64,000 bases of DNA, from positions 62,001-126,000 of the forward strand of contig CALGJV010000004.1 of the NCBI GenBank assembly GCA_937928595.1, written 5' to 3'. Position 1 is the first letter of the stretch. Every line of letters starts with the position of its first letter. The notes beneath the pieces are model-generated. The model saw only the letters and a list, made by a program, of their open reading frames with translations. It searched no databases and was not told where the DNA came from. The DNA is from an uncultured Phycisphaerae bacterium. GTDB taxonomy: Bacteria; Planctomycetota; Phycisphaerae; UBA1845; Fen-1342. Shown here one piece after another: positions 44,925 to 52,323 of the stretch. Both the position numbers and the translations under genes were made by a program.

Positions 44925-47390
44925 TCAACGTGGGGGTGAGGGGTTGTCCTGTTCGCCGGCCCACGTCGCGACGTAGCTCGCCGCCAACGCCCGCACCAGT
45001 TCATCGGCGTCGGTGCGCGCGATCTCGCGGGCTGCGTCGACGAACGTCGGCCCTTGCCGCGCGAGCACCCGCAGCGCCAGCAGCCGCACGAGCCAGTGGG
45101 GGTGCGTCGCGTTGGCCTGCACCGCGTCGAGCAGCGTGCGGTCGAGCCCGGCGACCATCAGTGCGTCGAGCGTCCGCGCGCGTGTCTCCCACGCCGGGGC
45201 GGCCAGCGCGTCGCGCAGCGCGGCCTGCACGCGCTCGGCCGCGATGGACGTCGGCGTGTAGCCGAGCGGCTGGCGCGCCGCGCGCTGCTGCTCGCCCAGC
45301 AGGTCGGCCAGCACCTCGAGGGCCCGCCAGCGGGCGTCCTCGTTCTCCCCGCCTAGGGCGGCCACGAGGCTGCTGATCGACTCGCGCGCCGACAGCGCGG
45401 GCACGCGGTTGAAGTATACCGTGCGCGGCACCTGGCCGACCGGGCCGGGCCGCCATGTGCCGTCGGCGCCGCGCTGCGCATCGAGGATGGTGTTCACGAT
45501 GACCCGCTGGAGCTGTTGCGGGCTCCGGCGGCTCACGTCACGCAGCGGACCGACATCGAGCGTGCAGCGCACCCGCACCGTCTGGCCGGGCTGGAGCACC
45601 CGCACTTCGTCGAGTGTCACGGTCAGCAGGGCCGGGTACTCGCGCTTGCGCTCGCCTTCGAGCGTGACGGACACCAGAAACACCGGGTTGGCCGCCTCGT
45701 CGGCTCCGAGCGCCAGGGGCGTCGGTCCACGGTTCGTGAGACGGAACTCCAGCCACCACGGCTCGCCGGGACCCGGGCTGCGGTGCTCCGGCTCGACCGC
45801 CGCTTCGAGAAACCGCCCCGGCTCCCGGTAGTAGTCCAGAATTCGCGGATCGAAGCGGGCCCACGCGGCCGCGACGGCCGGATCCGGTTGCGCCGGCCGG
45901 ACCGGCGCGGGCGGCGGCAGCGCGCCCGGTGCCTGGGGCGCGGCCGCGGGGGCGGGACGCCCGGGCGGGGATGCATCGGCCGGTTGGGTTGCGGGGGGAG
46001 CTGTCGGGGCGGCGAGGGCCGTGGCAACCGCGGCCGGCGCCGCGGGGGGGCTGCCGTTTGGCGTCGCTTCCAGCTCAGCGAGCAGGTCGGCCGCATAGCC
46101 CGCGGGCGGACGGTACTCGAGCTGGGACAAAACACGCTCGGCGCCGGCTGCGTCATCCGCCGCCCGCAGAAGTCGCACGACCTGCACGGCCGCGAAGGGG
46201 TCGCGCTTCGCCAGCGGGGTGAGAACGGCGAGGGCCTCGTCGGCCTTGAGATTCACGGCCAGCGCCCAGCCGAGCACGCGCTGGACGAACGGGTCCGAAG
46301 GGGCCCGCTCGCGCGCGGCCCGCGCGAGCATCAGCGCGCGGTCGGGTTGCGCGTCGAGCGTGACGTAGTACCAGGCGGCCTGCGCCAGCTCGCTCACGGG
46401 ATGTTCGGAGGGCTCGCGGATGGCCGCGAAGCGCCGGGCGAGAGCGCCCTGAACTTCCACGGCCTCCAGATCGCGGCCGGCCCGCCGCAACAGGTAGTAC
46501 TCCAACAGCGCGGCCTGCGCCGCCTCGGCCGGGGCCGTGCGCACCGCCCGCTCGGCCGTCGCGATCGCCGCTTCGAGCTGACCGCGGGCGAACTGGTTGC
46601 GGGCGGCGTCGAGCAGGAACCCGCCGGGAAATGGCGCCGCGGGGTGCACGGCGGCGTGCATGGCCAAGCCGTAGTCGTACAGCCGGCCGGCCTCCTCCCG
46701 TAACCCGCCTTCGTCGAGCAGCAGGGCCGCGTCCCACACGGCCGCGAGCGACAACGGCCGCGCACTAACGAGTTGCAGCAGCGACGCAACACGCTCGGCG
46801 AGCGGGTCTTCGTCGGCCAGGGTCTCCACTTGCAGTGCCGCGGCCACCGGGCTGCCGGGCTGAAGTGTCAAGGCGCGGGCGGCATGCTGTCGCGCGGTCG
46901 CCGGGTCCAGCCGCTCGAGAGCGAGCCGGGCCAACCATTCCTGAACCTGCGCCGCCAACGCCGCCGGGCGTTCCACCGCGGCCTGCTCCTCGAGCCAGCG
47001 GACGCGCTGCTCGGCCGTGGGCTGCGCGCGCAGGCCGGCGTCGAGCCAGCGCTCAAACGCCCCCTCGTGCCGCGGGGCGGCCTTCAGCAGGCCGGCCAGC
47101 GCCTGGTCCGCGGCGCGGGCGTCGGCATCGAGCAGTGCGACCTCGTAGAGCCACGCCCAGGCGTCGGCCAACTGCGGATCGAGCCGCACGGCGGCCAAGA
47201 GAAGCGTGCGGACGTGCTGCCGGTCGGCGGCCGACGCGGGCCGGGCGCGCGTCAGACCGTGGTCGCGAGCGCGGTCGGCGAGCAGTTGCGCGAGCGTGCG
47301 GGCCGGCGGGCCGGCAGCCGCGGCGGCCAGCGTACCGCAGCAGAGCGTGAGGGCCAGGGCGTACGGTCGGACCCGCCAGGGGCTCGGCAT
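44925..47390 (-). CDS. Exported TPR and HEAT-like repeat protein
   Basis: An 821-residue protein with a signal peptide (about 1-27). Tetratricopeptide-like helical pairs fill about 45-440, a Pro/Ala/Gln-rich linker covers about 450-510, then a beta-rich domain (W-W-L-E-F-R-L-T-N-R-G-P-T-P-L), and the last ~150 residues look like HEAT-type helices (W-L-V-R-L-L-A-L-R-V-L-A). No catalytic motif. It probably scaffolds periplasmic or cell-surface complexes. The ATG at 47390 is used because CGGAGA lies about 7 nt before it; an in-frame TTG at 47405 is less likely. TATCAT (47420-47425, minus) is a candidate -10. Confidence 0.7.
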   Translation of the reverse strand: MPSPWRVRPYALALTLCCGTLAAAAAGPPARTLAQLLADRARDHGLTRARPASAADRQHVRTLLLAAVRLDPQLADAWAWLYEVALLDADARAADQALAGLLKAAPRHEGAFERWLDAGLRAQPTAEQRVRWLEEQAAVERPAALAAQVQEWLARLALERLDPATARQHAARALTLQPGSPVAAALQVETLADEDPLAERVASLLQLVSARPLSLAAVWDAALLLDEGGLREEAGRLYDYGLAMHAAVHPAAPFPGGFLLDAARNQFARGQLEAAIATAERAVRTAPAEAAQAALLEYYLLRRAGRDLEAVEVQGALARRFAAIREPSEHPVSELAQAAWYYVTLDAQPDRALMLARAARERAPSDPFVQRVLGWALAVNLKADEALAVLTPLAKRDPFAAVQVVRLLRAADDAAGAERVLSQLEYRPPAGYAADLLAELEATPNGSPPAAPAAVATALAAPTAPPATQPADASPPGRPAPAAAPQAPGALPPPAPVRPAQPDPAVAAAWARFDPRILDYYREPGRFLEAAVEPEHRSPGPGEPWWLEFRLTNRGPTPLALGADEAANPVFLVSVTLEGERKREYPALLTVTLDEVRVLQPGQTVRVRCTLDVGPLRDVSRRSPQQLQRVIVNTILDAQRGADGTWRPGPVGQVPRTVYFNRVPALSARESISSLVAALGGENEDARWRALEVLADLLGEQQRAARQPLGYTPTSIAAERVQAALRDALAAPAWETRARTLDALMVAGLDRTLLDAVQANATHPHWLVRLLALRVLARQGPTFVDAAREIARTDADELVRALAASYVATWAGEQDNPSPPR

Positions 47391-47474
47391 GGGCGTCTCC
47401 GGCAAGTGGGTTCGGCGACATGATACTGCCGCGCGGGTGGGGGGCCACTGGCGGCGCGGGGCGTCCGGCGACGC

Positions 47475-47927
47475 TTACTCGGCCGGCTCGAGGATGGCCG
47501 TCATCGAGCCGCGGCAGCGGGCGATGCGGGGGTCCGGTCCGTAGGCGTGAATCTGCTGCTGCTTGAACTCGGCTCGCTCGAAGATCGTGGTCTCGACGAT
47601 GACGCGGCCGGTGGTGTCCACCTCGCGCGCCATCTCATAGGCGCGCTGCGGGTCATACCCGAAGAGCCGTCCGAGCATCTCGATGACGTACTCGTAGGTG
47701 TGATCGTCGTCGTCGAGCAGGATGACGTGCCAGAGGGGGGCCCGCCCGGTCTGCGGCCGGGCGACCTCGGGCCGGGCGGTCGCGCCCCCGGCGGCGGCCC
47801 GCCGAGTCGGTGCGGGCGGGCGCAAGCGGTGACGGCGTTCCTTTGTCAGCACAAGCGACATCTGTTGCGCTACCAAGCTGAGCGGGGCGGTCGCGTGGCC
47901 GCGGCCGACGCGAGCTCCTTGACTCAT
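47475..47927 (-). CDS. clpS: ATP-dependent Clp protease adaptor ClpS (long N-terminus)
   Basis: A 150-residue protein whose C-terminal ~85 residues are a ClpS domain: P-L-W-H-V-I-L-L-D-D-D-D-H-T-Y-E-Y-V, then M-A-R-E-V-D-T-T-G-R-V-I-V-E-T. ClpS feeds N-degron substrates to ClpAP. The first ~65 residues are low-complexity and not conserved. The ATG at 47927 gives this extension; an in-frame ATG at 47861 would remove 22 residues and may be the true start. Confidence 0.88.
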   Translation of the reverse strand: MSQGARVGRGHATAPLSLVAQQMSLVLTKERRHRLRPPAPTRRAAAGGATARPEVARPQTGRAPLWHVILLDDDDHTYEYVIEMLGRLFGYDPQRAYEMAREVDTTGRVIVETTIFERAEFKQQQIHAYGPDPRIARCRGSMTAILEPAE

Positions 47928-47980
47928 TAATACCCGCGCGATCAGGCGAAGCGCAGCGCAATCGGGCGAGATTGGGGGCG

Positions 47981-48009
47981 TTGCCGGCCGCCGGCGGCCG
48001 ACGTATAAC
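47981..48009 (+). promoter_or_regulatory. thiC promoter
   Basis: TTGCCG (47981-47986) and TATAAC (48004-48009) are separated by 17 bp, a good sigma-70-type layout. It is immediately upstream of the TPP riboswitch. Confidence 0.65.
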
Positions 48010-48020
48010 GCGCGGTGGTG

Positions 48021-48145
48021 CTAGGGGTGACCGGGCGCGACCGGTCTGAGATCCGCGCACGCGGCGCGGAGACCCTCCGAACCTGATCAGCGTCGGACGC
48101 TGCCCGGCCGGGGCCGGCTTCGTCGCGGCTGCGGAGGGAAGCACA
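48021..48145 (+). promoter_or_regulatory. TPP riboswitch (THI element)
   Basis: All conserved THI-box blocks are present in order: CTAGGGGTG (48021), CTGAGAT (48046-48052), ACCCT (48072-48076), GAACCTGATC (48079-48088) and GGAGGGAAGC (48133-48142). It binds thiamine pyrophosphate and lowers expression of the downstream thiC. A GC-rich hairpin (about 48152-48176: CGACGGGCCCG, loop TCTTC, CGGGCGTCG) follows without a U-tract. The expression platform may therefore act by hiding the GGAG before thiC or by Rho-dependent ending. Confidence 0.92.
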
Positions 48146-48226
48146 GCCCGCCGACGGGCCCGTCTTCCGGGCGTCGACCCGCTTCCTTCCGCCGGGTTCG
48201 TACCAGTCCGCGATTGGAGTACGCCC

Positions 48227-49654
48227 ATGACGCAGCTCGAAGCGGCCCGCGCAGGGTGCATCACGCCTGAAATGGCCATCGTCGCCGCCCGCGAGAAGGT
48301 TGCACCGGAGTTCGTCCGCGACGGCGTGGCCCGCGGCCGGATCGTCATTCCCGCCAACGTGCGCCACCTGGCGGGCAGCAGCGGGCAGGCACCGGCCGGT
48401 CCGCCGGCGGAGCGGGCTTCGGCGGAGGCGCTGGCGGCCGCGGCGCGGCCCCGCCGGACGGTGGCGGAGCGCCGCGCGTGGCTCGACGCGCCGGCTCCGG
48501 CCGGCGAGCGGGCGCCGCGGCGGCTGGAGCCGATCGGCATCGGGCGGGCCCTGAGCACGAAGATCAACGCGAACCTGGGCGCATCGCCGCTCTCGAGCGA
48601 CGCCGCGGGCGAGCTGCGGAAGCTCCGGACGGCGCTGCTGTACGGGGCGGATACCGTGATGGACCTGTCGACCGGCGGTGACCTGGACGCCTGCCGCCGG
48701 CTCTTCGTGGACCACAGCCCGGTGCCGGTGGGGACGGTGCCGATCTACAGCATGATCGTGGAGCGCCCGATCGAGGAGCTCGACGCCGACACGATTCTGC
48801 GGACGATCGAGCGGCAGGCGCAGCAGGGGGTGGACTTCTTCACGATCCACGCGGGGATCCGGCGGGCGCACCTGCCGCTGCTGGGGCGGCGCACGCAGGG
48901 CATCGTCAGTCGCGGCGGGGCGCTGCTGGCGCGGTGGATGACGTACCACGGGCGCGAGAACCCGCTGTACGAGCGCTTCGACGACATCAGCGCGATTCTG
49001 CGGGCGTACGACGTGACGTACTCGCTGGGCGACGGGCTGCGGCCGGGGTGTCTCGCGGACGCCGGCGACCCGGCGCAGCTCGCGGAGTTGCGCGAGCTGG
49101 GGGAGCTGGTGCACCGGGCCCGCGACGCGGGCGTGCAGGTGATGGTGGAGGGGCCGGGCCACGTGCCGCTCAACGAAGTGGCGTTCAACATCGAGACGCA
49201 GCGGCGGCTGTGCGACGACGCGCCGTTCTACGTGCTGGGCCCGGTCGTGACCGACGTGTTTCCCGGATTCGACCACATCACCAGCGCGATCGGCGCGACC
49301 GAGGCCGCGCGGGCCGGGGCGGCGCTGCTGTGCTACGTCACGCCGCGCGAGCACGTCGGCCTGCCCGACGAGGACGACGTGCGCCTGGGATGCATCGCCT
49401 ACCGCATCGCGGCTCACGCCGGCGACGTGGCCCGCGGCGTGGCGGGCGCCGCCGACTGGGACCGCGACATGGCCCGCGCCCGCGCCGCGCTCGACTGGCC
49501 GCGGCAGTTCGCGCTCGCGTTCGACGGCGAGCACGCCCGGGCGCTGCGCGCTGCGCACCTGCCGACCGACGCGCCGTACTGCTCGATGTGCGGCCGGGAG
49601 TGGTGCAGCCAGCGGCTCAGCGGCGAGCTGACGAGCGGGTGCCCGGTGCCGTGA
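48227..49654 (+). CDS. thiC: Phosphomethylpyrimidine synthase ThiC
   Basis: A 475-residue radical SAM enzyme converting aminoimidazole ribotide to HMP phosphate in thiamine synthesis. Conserved blocks: I-P-A-N, E-P-I-G-I-G, T-K-I-N-A-N-L-G, D-T-V-M-D-L-S-T-G-G, G-V-D-F-F-T-I-H-A-G, M-V-E-G-P-G-H-V-P, and the C-terminal cluster C452, C455, C460 (C-S-M-C-G-R-E-W-C). Between I-P-A-N (near 43) and E-P-I-G-I-G there are about 50 extra Ala/Pro/Arg-rich residues where most ThiC proteins have only a few. GGAG lies about 8 nt before the ATG. Riboswitch-controlled. Confidence 0.95.
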   Translation: MTQLEAARAGCITPEMAIVAAREKVAPEFVRDGVARGRIVIPANVRHLAGSSGQAPAGPPAERASAEALAAAARPRRTVAERRAWLDAPAPAGERAPRRLEPIGIGRALSTKINANLGASPLSSDAAGELRKLRTALLYGADTVMDLSTGGDLDACRRLFVDHSPVPVGTVPIYSMIVERPIEELDADTILRTIERQAQQGVDFFTIHAGIRRAHLPLLGRRTQGIVSRGGALLARWMTYHGRENPLYERFDDISAILRAYDVTYSLGDGLRPGCLADAGDPAQLAELRELGELVHRARDAGVQVMVEGPGHVPLNEVAFNIETQRRLCDDAPFYVLGPVVTDVFPGFDHITSAIGATEAARAGAALLCYVTPREHVGLPDEDDVRLGCIAYRIAAHAGDVARGVAGAADWDRDMARARAALDWPRQFALAFDGEHARALRAAHLPTDAPYCSMCGREWCSQRLSGELTSGCPVP

Positions 49655-49664
49655 GGCCGCGCCG

Positions 49665-50603
49665 TCAGGCCGGCGCAAGCGTGCGCCGGTAACGCCAGAA
49701 GACGCGCGCCACGCGGCAGCCCGCCCACGCGTGGTAGAACGAGATCGGCCCGACCCACGGGATCAGCGCCGTGCGGTGGCCGGCCGCCCGCAGGTCGTTC
49801 AAGCAGTGCCACAGCAGCACGCGGCCGAGCCCGTGCCCGCGGGCTTCGGGCGCGGTGCCCATCGGTCCGAAGAAGCCCCACTCGCGGTTCTGGCCCGAGT
49901 GCGCCGCGAACGCGATGATCCGGTCCTGCCGCAGCGCGAGGTGCAGCCCCGGCGGCGACTGGGCGTGGGCCAGGTGCACCTCGAACCGCCAGTCCGCGCC
50001 GAAGTTCGCCGCGAAGAACGCATCCAGCCGCGGGCCGTCGTCGTCCCGCGCGCGGCGGATGACGATCCCGTCGCCGGCCAGCCGCGCCTCCTCGGCGGCC
50101 GTGTCGAACGGCCGCTCAAGCTCGCCGACGAGGTTCACGCAGTCGCGGAAGCGCTCGAAGCCGCAGCGCTCGAGAAAGCACAGGGCCGTCGTGTAGCGGG
50201 GATCCAGGCCGGGCGTGAAGTAGTTGCCGGGAATGGCGAGCACCTCGACCTCGGCCGTGTCGGCGGGCCACGTTTGCTCGGCGCGGGCCAGCAGCCGACG
50301 CGCCACGCCCCGCCGGCGGTGCGCGGCGTCCACCGCGAACAGACCGACCCAGGCCTTCGGTGCGCCCAAGCCGCCCGCCAGCACCGGCCGCCGCACAACC
50401 GTCTGGAGAAAGCCGACCGGCCGGCCGTCGCGCTCGGCGACGAAGTTGCGCCAGTCGAACTCGGGCGTGCGCGGCGCTGCGAATAGCTTCTCGGACAGCA
50501 GCGCGGGGCTGAACGTATCGTGCACCAGGGCGGTACGGGCCAGGTCATACAGGGCGGGCAGGTCGGCCGGCACGGCCGTCCGAATCGTCTCGCTTTCAGC
50601 CAT
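49665..50603 (-). CDS. Tandem GNAT-domain acetyltransferase
   Basis: A 312-residue protein with two GCN5-type acetyltransferase folds. The first (about 5-150) has V-G-L-F-A-V-D-A-A-H-R-R-R-G-V-A-R-R-L-L, a full acetyl-CoA binding Q/RxxGxG/A-type loop. The second (about 160-305) has A-R-G-H-G-L-G-R-V-L-L. The acceptor substrate is unknown. Ten base pairs separate its stop from that of convergent thiC. GCGAGA near -10 is a weak ribosome binding site. Confidence 0.8.
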   Translation of the reverse strand: MAESETIRTAVPADLPALYDLARTALVHDTFSPALLSEKLFAAPRTPEFDWRNFVAERDGRPVGFLQTVVRRPVLAGGLGAPKAWVGLFAVDAAHRRRGVARRLLARAEQTWPADTAEVEVLAIPGNYFTPGLDPRYTTALCFLERCGFERFRDCVNLVGELERPFDTAAEEARLAGDGIVIRRARDDDGPRLDAFFAANFGADWRFEVHLAHAQSPPGLHLALRQDRIIAFAAHSGQNREWGFFGPMGTAPEARGHGLGRVLLWHCLNDLRAAGHRTALIPWVGPISFYHAWAGCRVARVFWRYRRTLAPA

Positions 50604-50935
50604 CGGCGTATCTCGCTGGGTCCGGGGCGCGGCGGCCGCGCATCGTAACCGGCCGCGTCGCGGCGAGCATTTCTCGGGACCCAGCCGGCCGACCGCCGAA
50701 TTGCCGGCGGGGCGCGGGCCCCGGGAGAGGCGCTTCCCTATAAAAGATGCGCGGCGGAAGCGGGCGTGGGCCCGGCTCGCCGTGTCGGGCGGCCGGGCGG
50801 CGGAACGCCGGGAGCGCTTGGGCGGGCGCGGTTTGGGCGGGCGTAGAATGTGGCGGAGCAAGGGAAGGCGGCGGAGCGACCGCCACCGGCTGATGCGACC
50901 CACGGCCCGGTAGTGTCCCCTGGAGGAAAGAAGCC
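50604..50935. other. Divergent intergenic region
   Basis: 332 bp without a gene. TAGAAT at 50844-50849 is a candidate -10 for the coiled-coil gene at 50936. CTATAAAAG near 50740 could be an AT-rich promoter core for either direction. The rest is GC-rich and featureless. Confidence 0.35.
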
Positions 50936-51250
50936 ATGAACGAGGCCGAATTCCAGAAGCGGCTGGCGGAACTGGTGGCCGAGATCGACGCACTGCCGGA
51001 GGGCGAGCGGGAGCGGCTAAAGGCCCTCGCGGCCGAGACGCGCGACCGGCACGAGCAGATCAAGCAGAGCGTGCGGAGCCTTCAGGAAAGCATCGATTTC
51101 CTGCGGCTGGGCATCAAGTACATGATCTTCGACCTGGAAGCGACGCGGCGCGAGAACGCGTACCTCCGCAAGATGCTCGAGCAAGACCCGAACGGCAACA
51201 ACGGCAACCCGGACGGCGGCAACCCGGATGGGGGCGGAAACGGCTTCTGA
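50936..51250 (+). CDS. Small coiled-coil protein
   Basis: A 104-residue soluble protein. Residues 3-84 are almost wholly helical with heptads (L-A-E-L-V-A-E-I-D, R-D-R-H-E-Q-I-K-Q-S-V-R, L-G-I-K-Y-M-I-F-D-L-E-A-T-R-R-E-N-A-Y-L-R-K), then an Asn/Gly/Asp repeat tail. The central Y-M-I-F-D-L-E-A-T-R-R-E-N block has the feel of a conserved planctomycete family, but I cannot assign a function. GGAGGAAAG lies about 5 nt before the ATG, the strongest ribosome binding site in the area. Confidence 0.75.
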   Translation: MNEAEFQKRLAELVAEIDALPEGERERLKALAAETRDRHEQIKQSVRSLQESIDFLRLGIKYMIFDLEATRRENAYLRKMLEQDPNGNNGNPDGGNPDGGGNGF

Positions 51251-51352
51251 AGCGACCCTCCAGGCGCTGGCCGGTGGCGCTGCGACCCGCTGCCGGCCGG
51301 CACGACCCACGCCCGTGTAAGGTCGAGTGTCTCCTACCTGACCCAGGGGCGG

Positions 51353-51386
51353 AACCCGGCGGCTTGGCAGCCGCCGGGTTCGTTTA
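51353..51386 (+). terminator. Terminator after the coiled-coil gene
   Basis: A perfect 11-bp stem AACCCGGCGGC / GCCGCCGGGTT with loop TTGGCA, followed by CGTTTA. The TTGGCA loop is the same as in the CCCCGGCTTGGCAGCCGGGG palindromes just downstream. Confidence 0.75.
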
Positions 51387-51397
51387 TGCGCGGCGGC

Positions 51398-51467
51398 GTC
51401 CGAGCCCGGAGCGCGAGCTCCGGGCCCCATCTCACCCCGGCCCCGGCTTGGCAGCCGGGGCTCGGAC
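51398..51467. repeat. Paired palindromic repeats overlapping the parA 3' end
   Basis: GTCCGAGCCCGGAGC...GAGCTCCGGG (51399-51426) and, 14 bp on, CCCCGGCTTGGCAGCCGGGG with CTCGGAC (51441-51467). The pair is bounded by GTCCGAGCCC on the left and GGGCTCGGAC on the right, an outer inverted repeat. The second unit lies within the last codons of the ParA-like gene. Confidence 0.75.
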
Positions 51468-52322
51468 AGCGGCCCCGCCACGCGCTCTGCCGTCGTCCGC
51501 CACGCCCTGACGCCACCCCCGTCCGGGCCCCCCGTCCGGGCACCCGGCGGGAGCGGCCGCGGGATCGGCCCGCGCGGGCGTGCGCTTGTCGGGTGTGGGC
51601 GGCGGGTTCGTCGGGGCGGCTTGCCAGACCGCTGTCAACGGGCGCGTGACGGCGGACGTCGGGGCGGCGACGGGCGTCTCCGCAGCGACGACCGGCGCGA
51701 GCACTTCCTCGAACAGTCGCTCGATTTCCAGCGCGGCATCGCGGGCCGCGGGTCCCATCCGCCAGACCGCGCTGCGGGCCCCGCACGCCTCCGCGTAGGC
51801 CGTTCGGAGCCGCAGCGGGGTGGCCGCGACCGGGAAGCCGAAGCGCTGCACCGCCTCGACCGCCACGCGGGCCAGACGTGTGCGGGGCTGGACGCGGTTG
51901 AGCACGGTCCAGACGCGCGGGCGATCGGCACGCGGCCCGCGCAGCCGCAGGCGGTACAGCAGCCGCGCGGTGCGGTACGACGCCCAGATGTCCATCATGG
52001 ACGGTCCGATCGGCAGCAGCACGATGTCGGCGGCCGCCGCGAGCACGGCCGTCTCGGGGCTGAGCGCGGCGGGGCCGTCGGCGATGACCACGGCATGGAT
52101 GGCGGTCAGGCGCGGCAGGCGGTCCTGAAGCGCGGCCACGTTGTCGCAACGCTCGAGCCGGATGCGCGGAGCGGCGATGGTGAGCCATTCGGATGTGCTA
52201 GCCTGGGCGTCGGCATCGACGACGGCCACGCGAATGCCGCGATCGTGGAGCCACAACGCGGCGTGGGCCGCGAGCGTGGACTTGCCGACCCCGCCCTTGC
52301 TGTTGAGGACCGCCACGAGCAT
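51432..52322 (-). CDS. ParA/MinD-like ATPase without ParB
   Basis: A 296-residue deviant-Walker ATPase. K-G-G-V-G-K-S-T at 9-16 carries the signature first Lys, followed by V-V-D-A-D-A-Q-A-S-T-S and V-V-I-A-D-G-P-A (Asp of the Walker B-like strand). The ATPase domain ends near 215; the remaining ~80 residues are Pro/Ala-rich and disordered, the last dozen encoded by a palindromic repeat. Its ATG lies one base after the stop of the cyclase gene, with GGGGAG about 8 nt before it, so the two are coupled. No parB or parS was seen, hence an orphan ParA, perhaps positioning a protein in the cell. Confidence 0.85.
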   Translation of the reverse strand: MLVAVLNSKGGVGKSTLAAHAALWLHDRGIRVAVVDADAQASTSEWLTIAAPRIRLERCDNVAALQDRLPRLTAIHAVVIADGPAALSPETAVLAAAADIVLLPIGPSMMDIWASYRTARLLYRLRLRGPRADRPRVWTVLNRVQPRTRLARVAVEAVQRFGFPVAATPLRLRTAYAEACGARSAVWRMGPAARDAALEIERLFEEVLAPVVAAETPVAAPTSAVTRPLTAVWQAAPTNPPPTPDKRTPARADPAAAPAGCPDGGPGRGWRQGVADDGRARGGAAVRAPAAKPGPG

Positions 52323-52323
52323 C

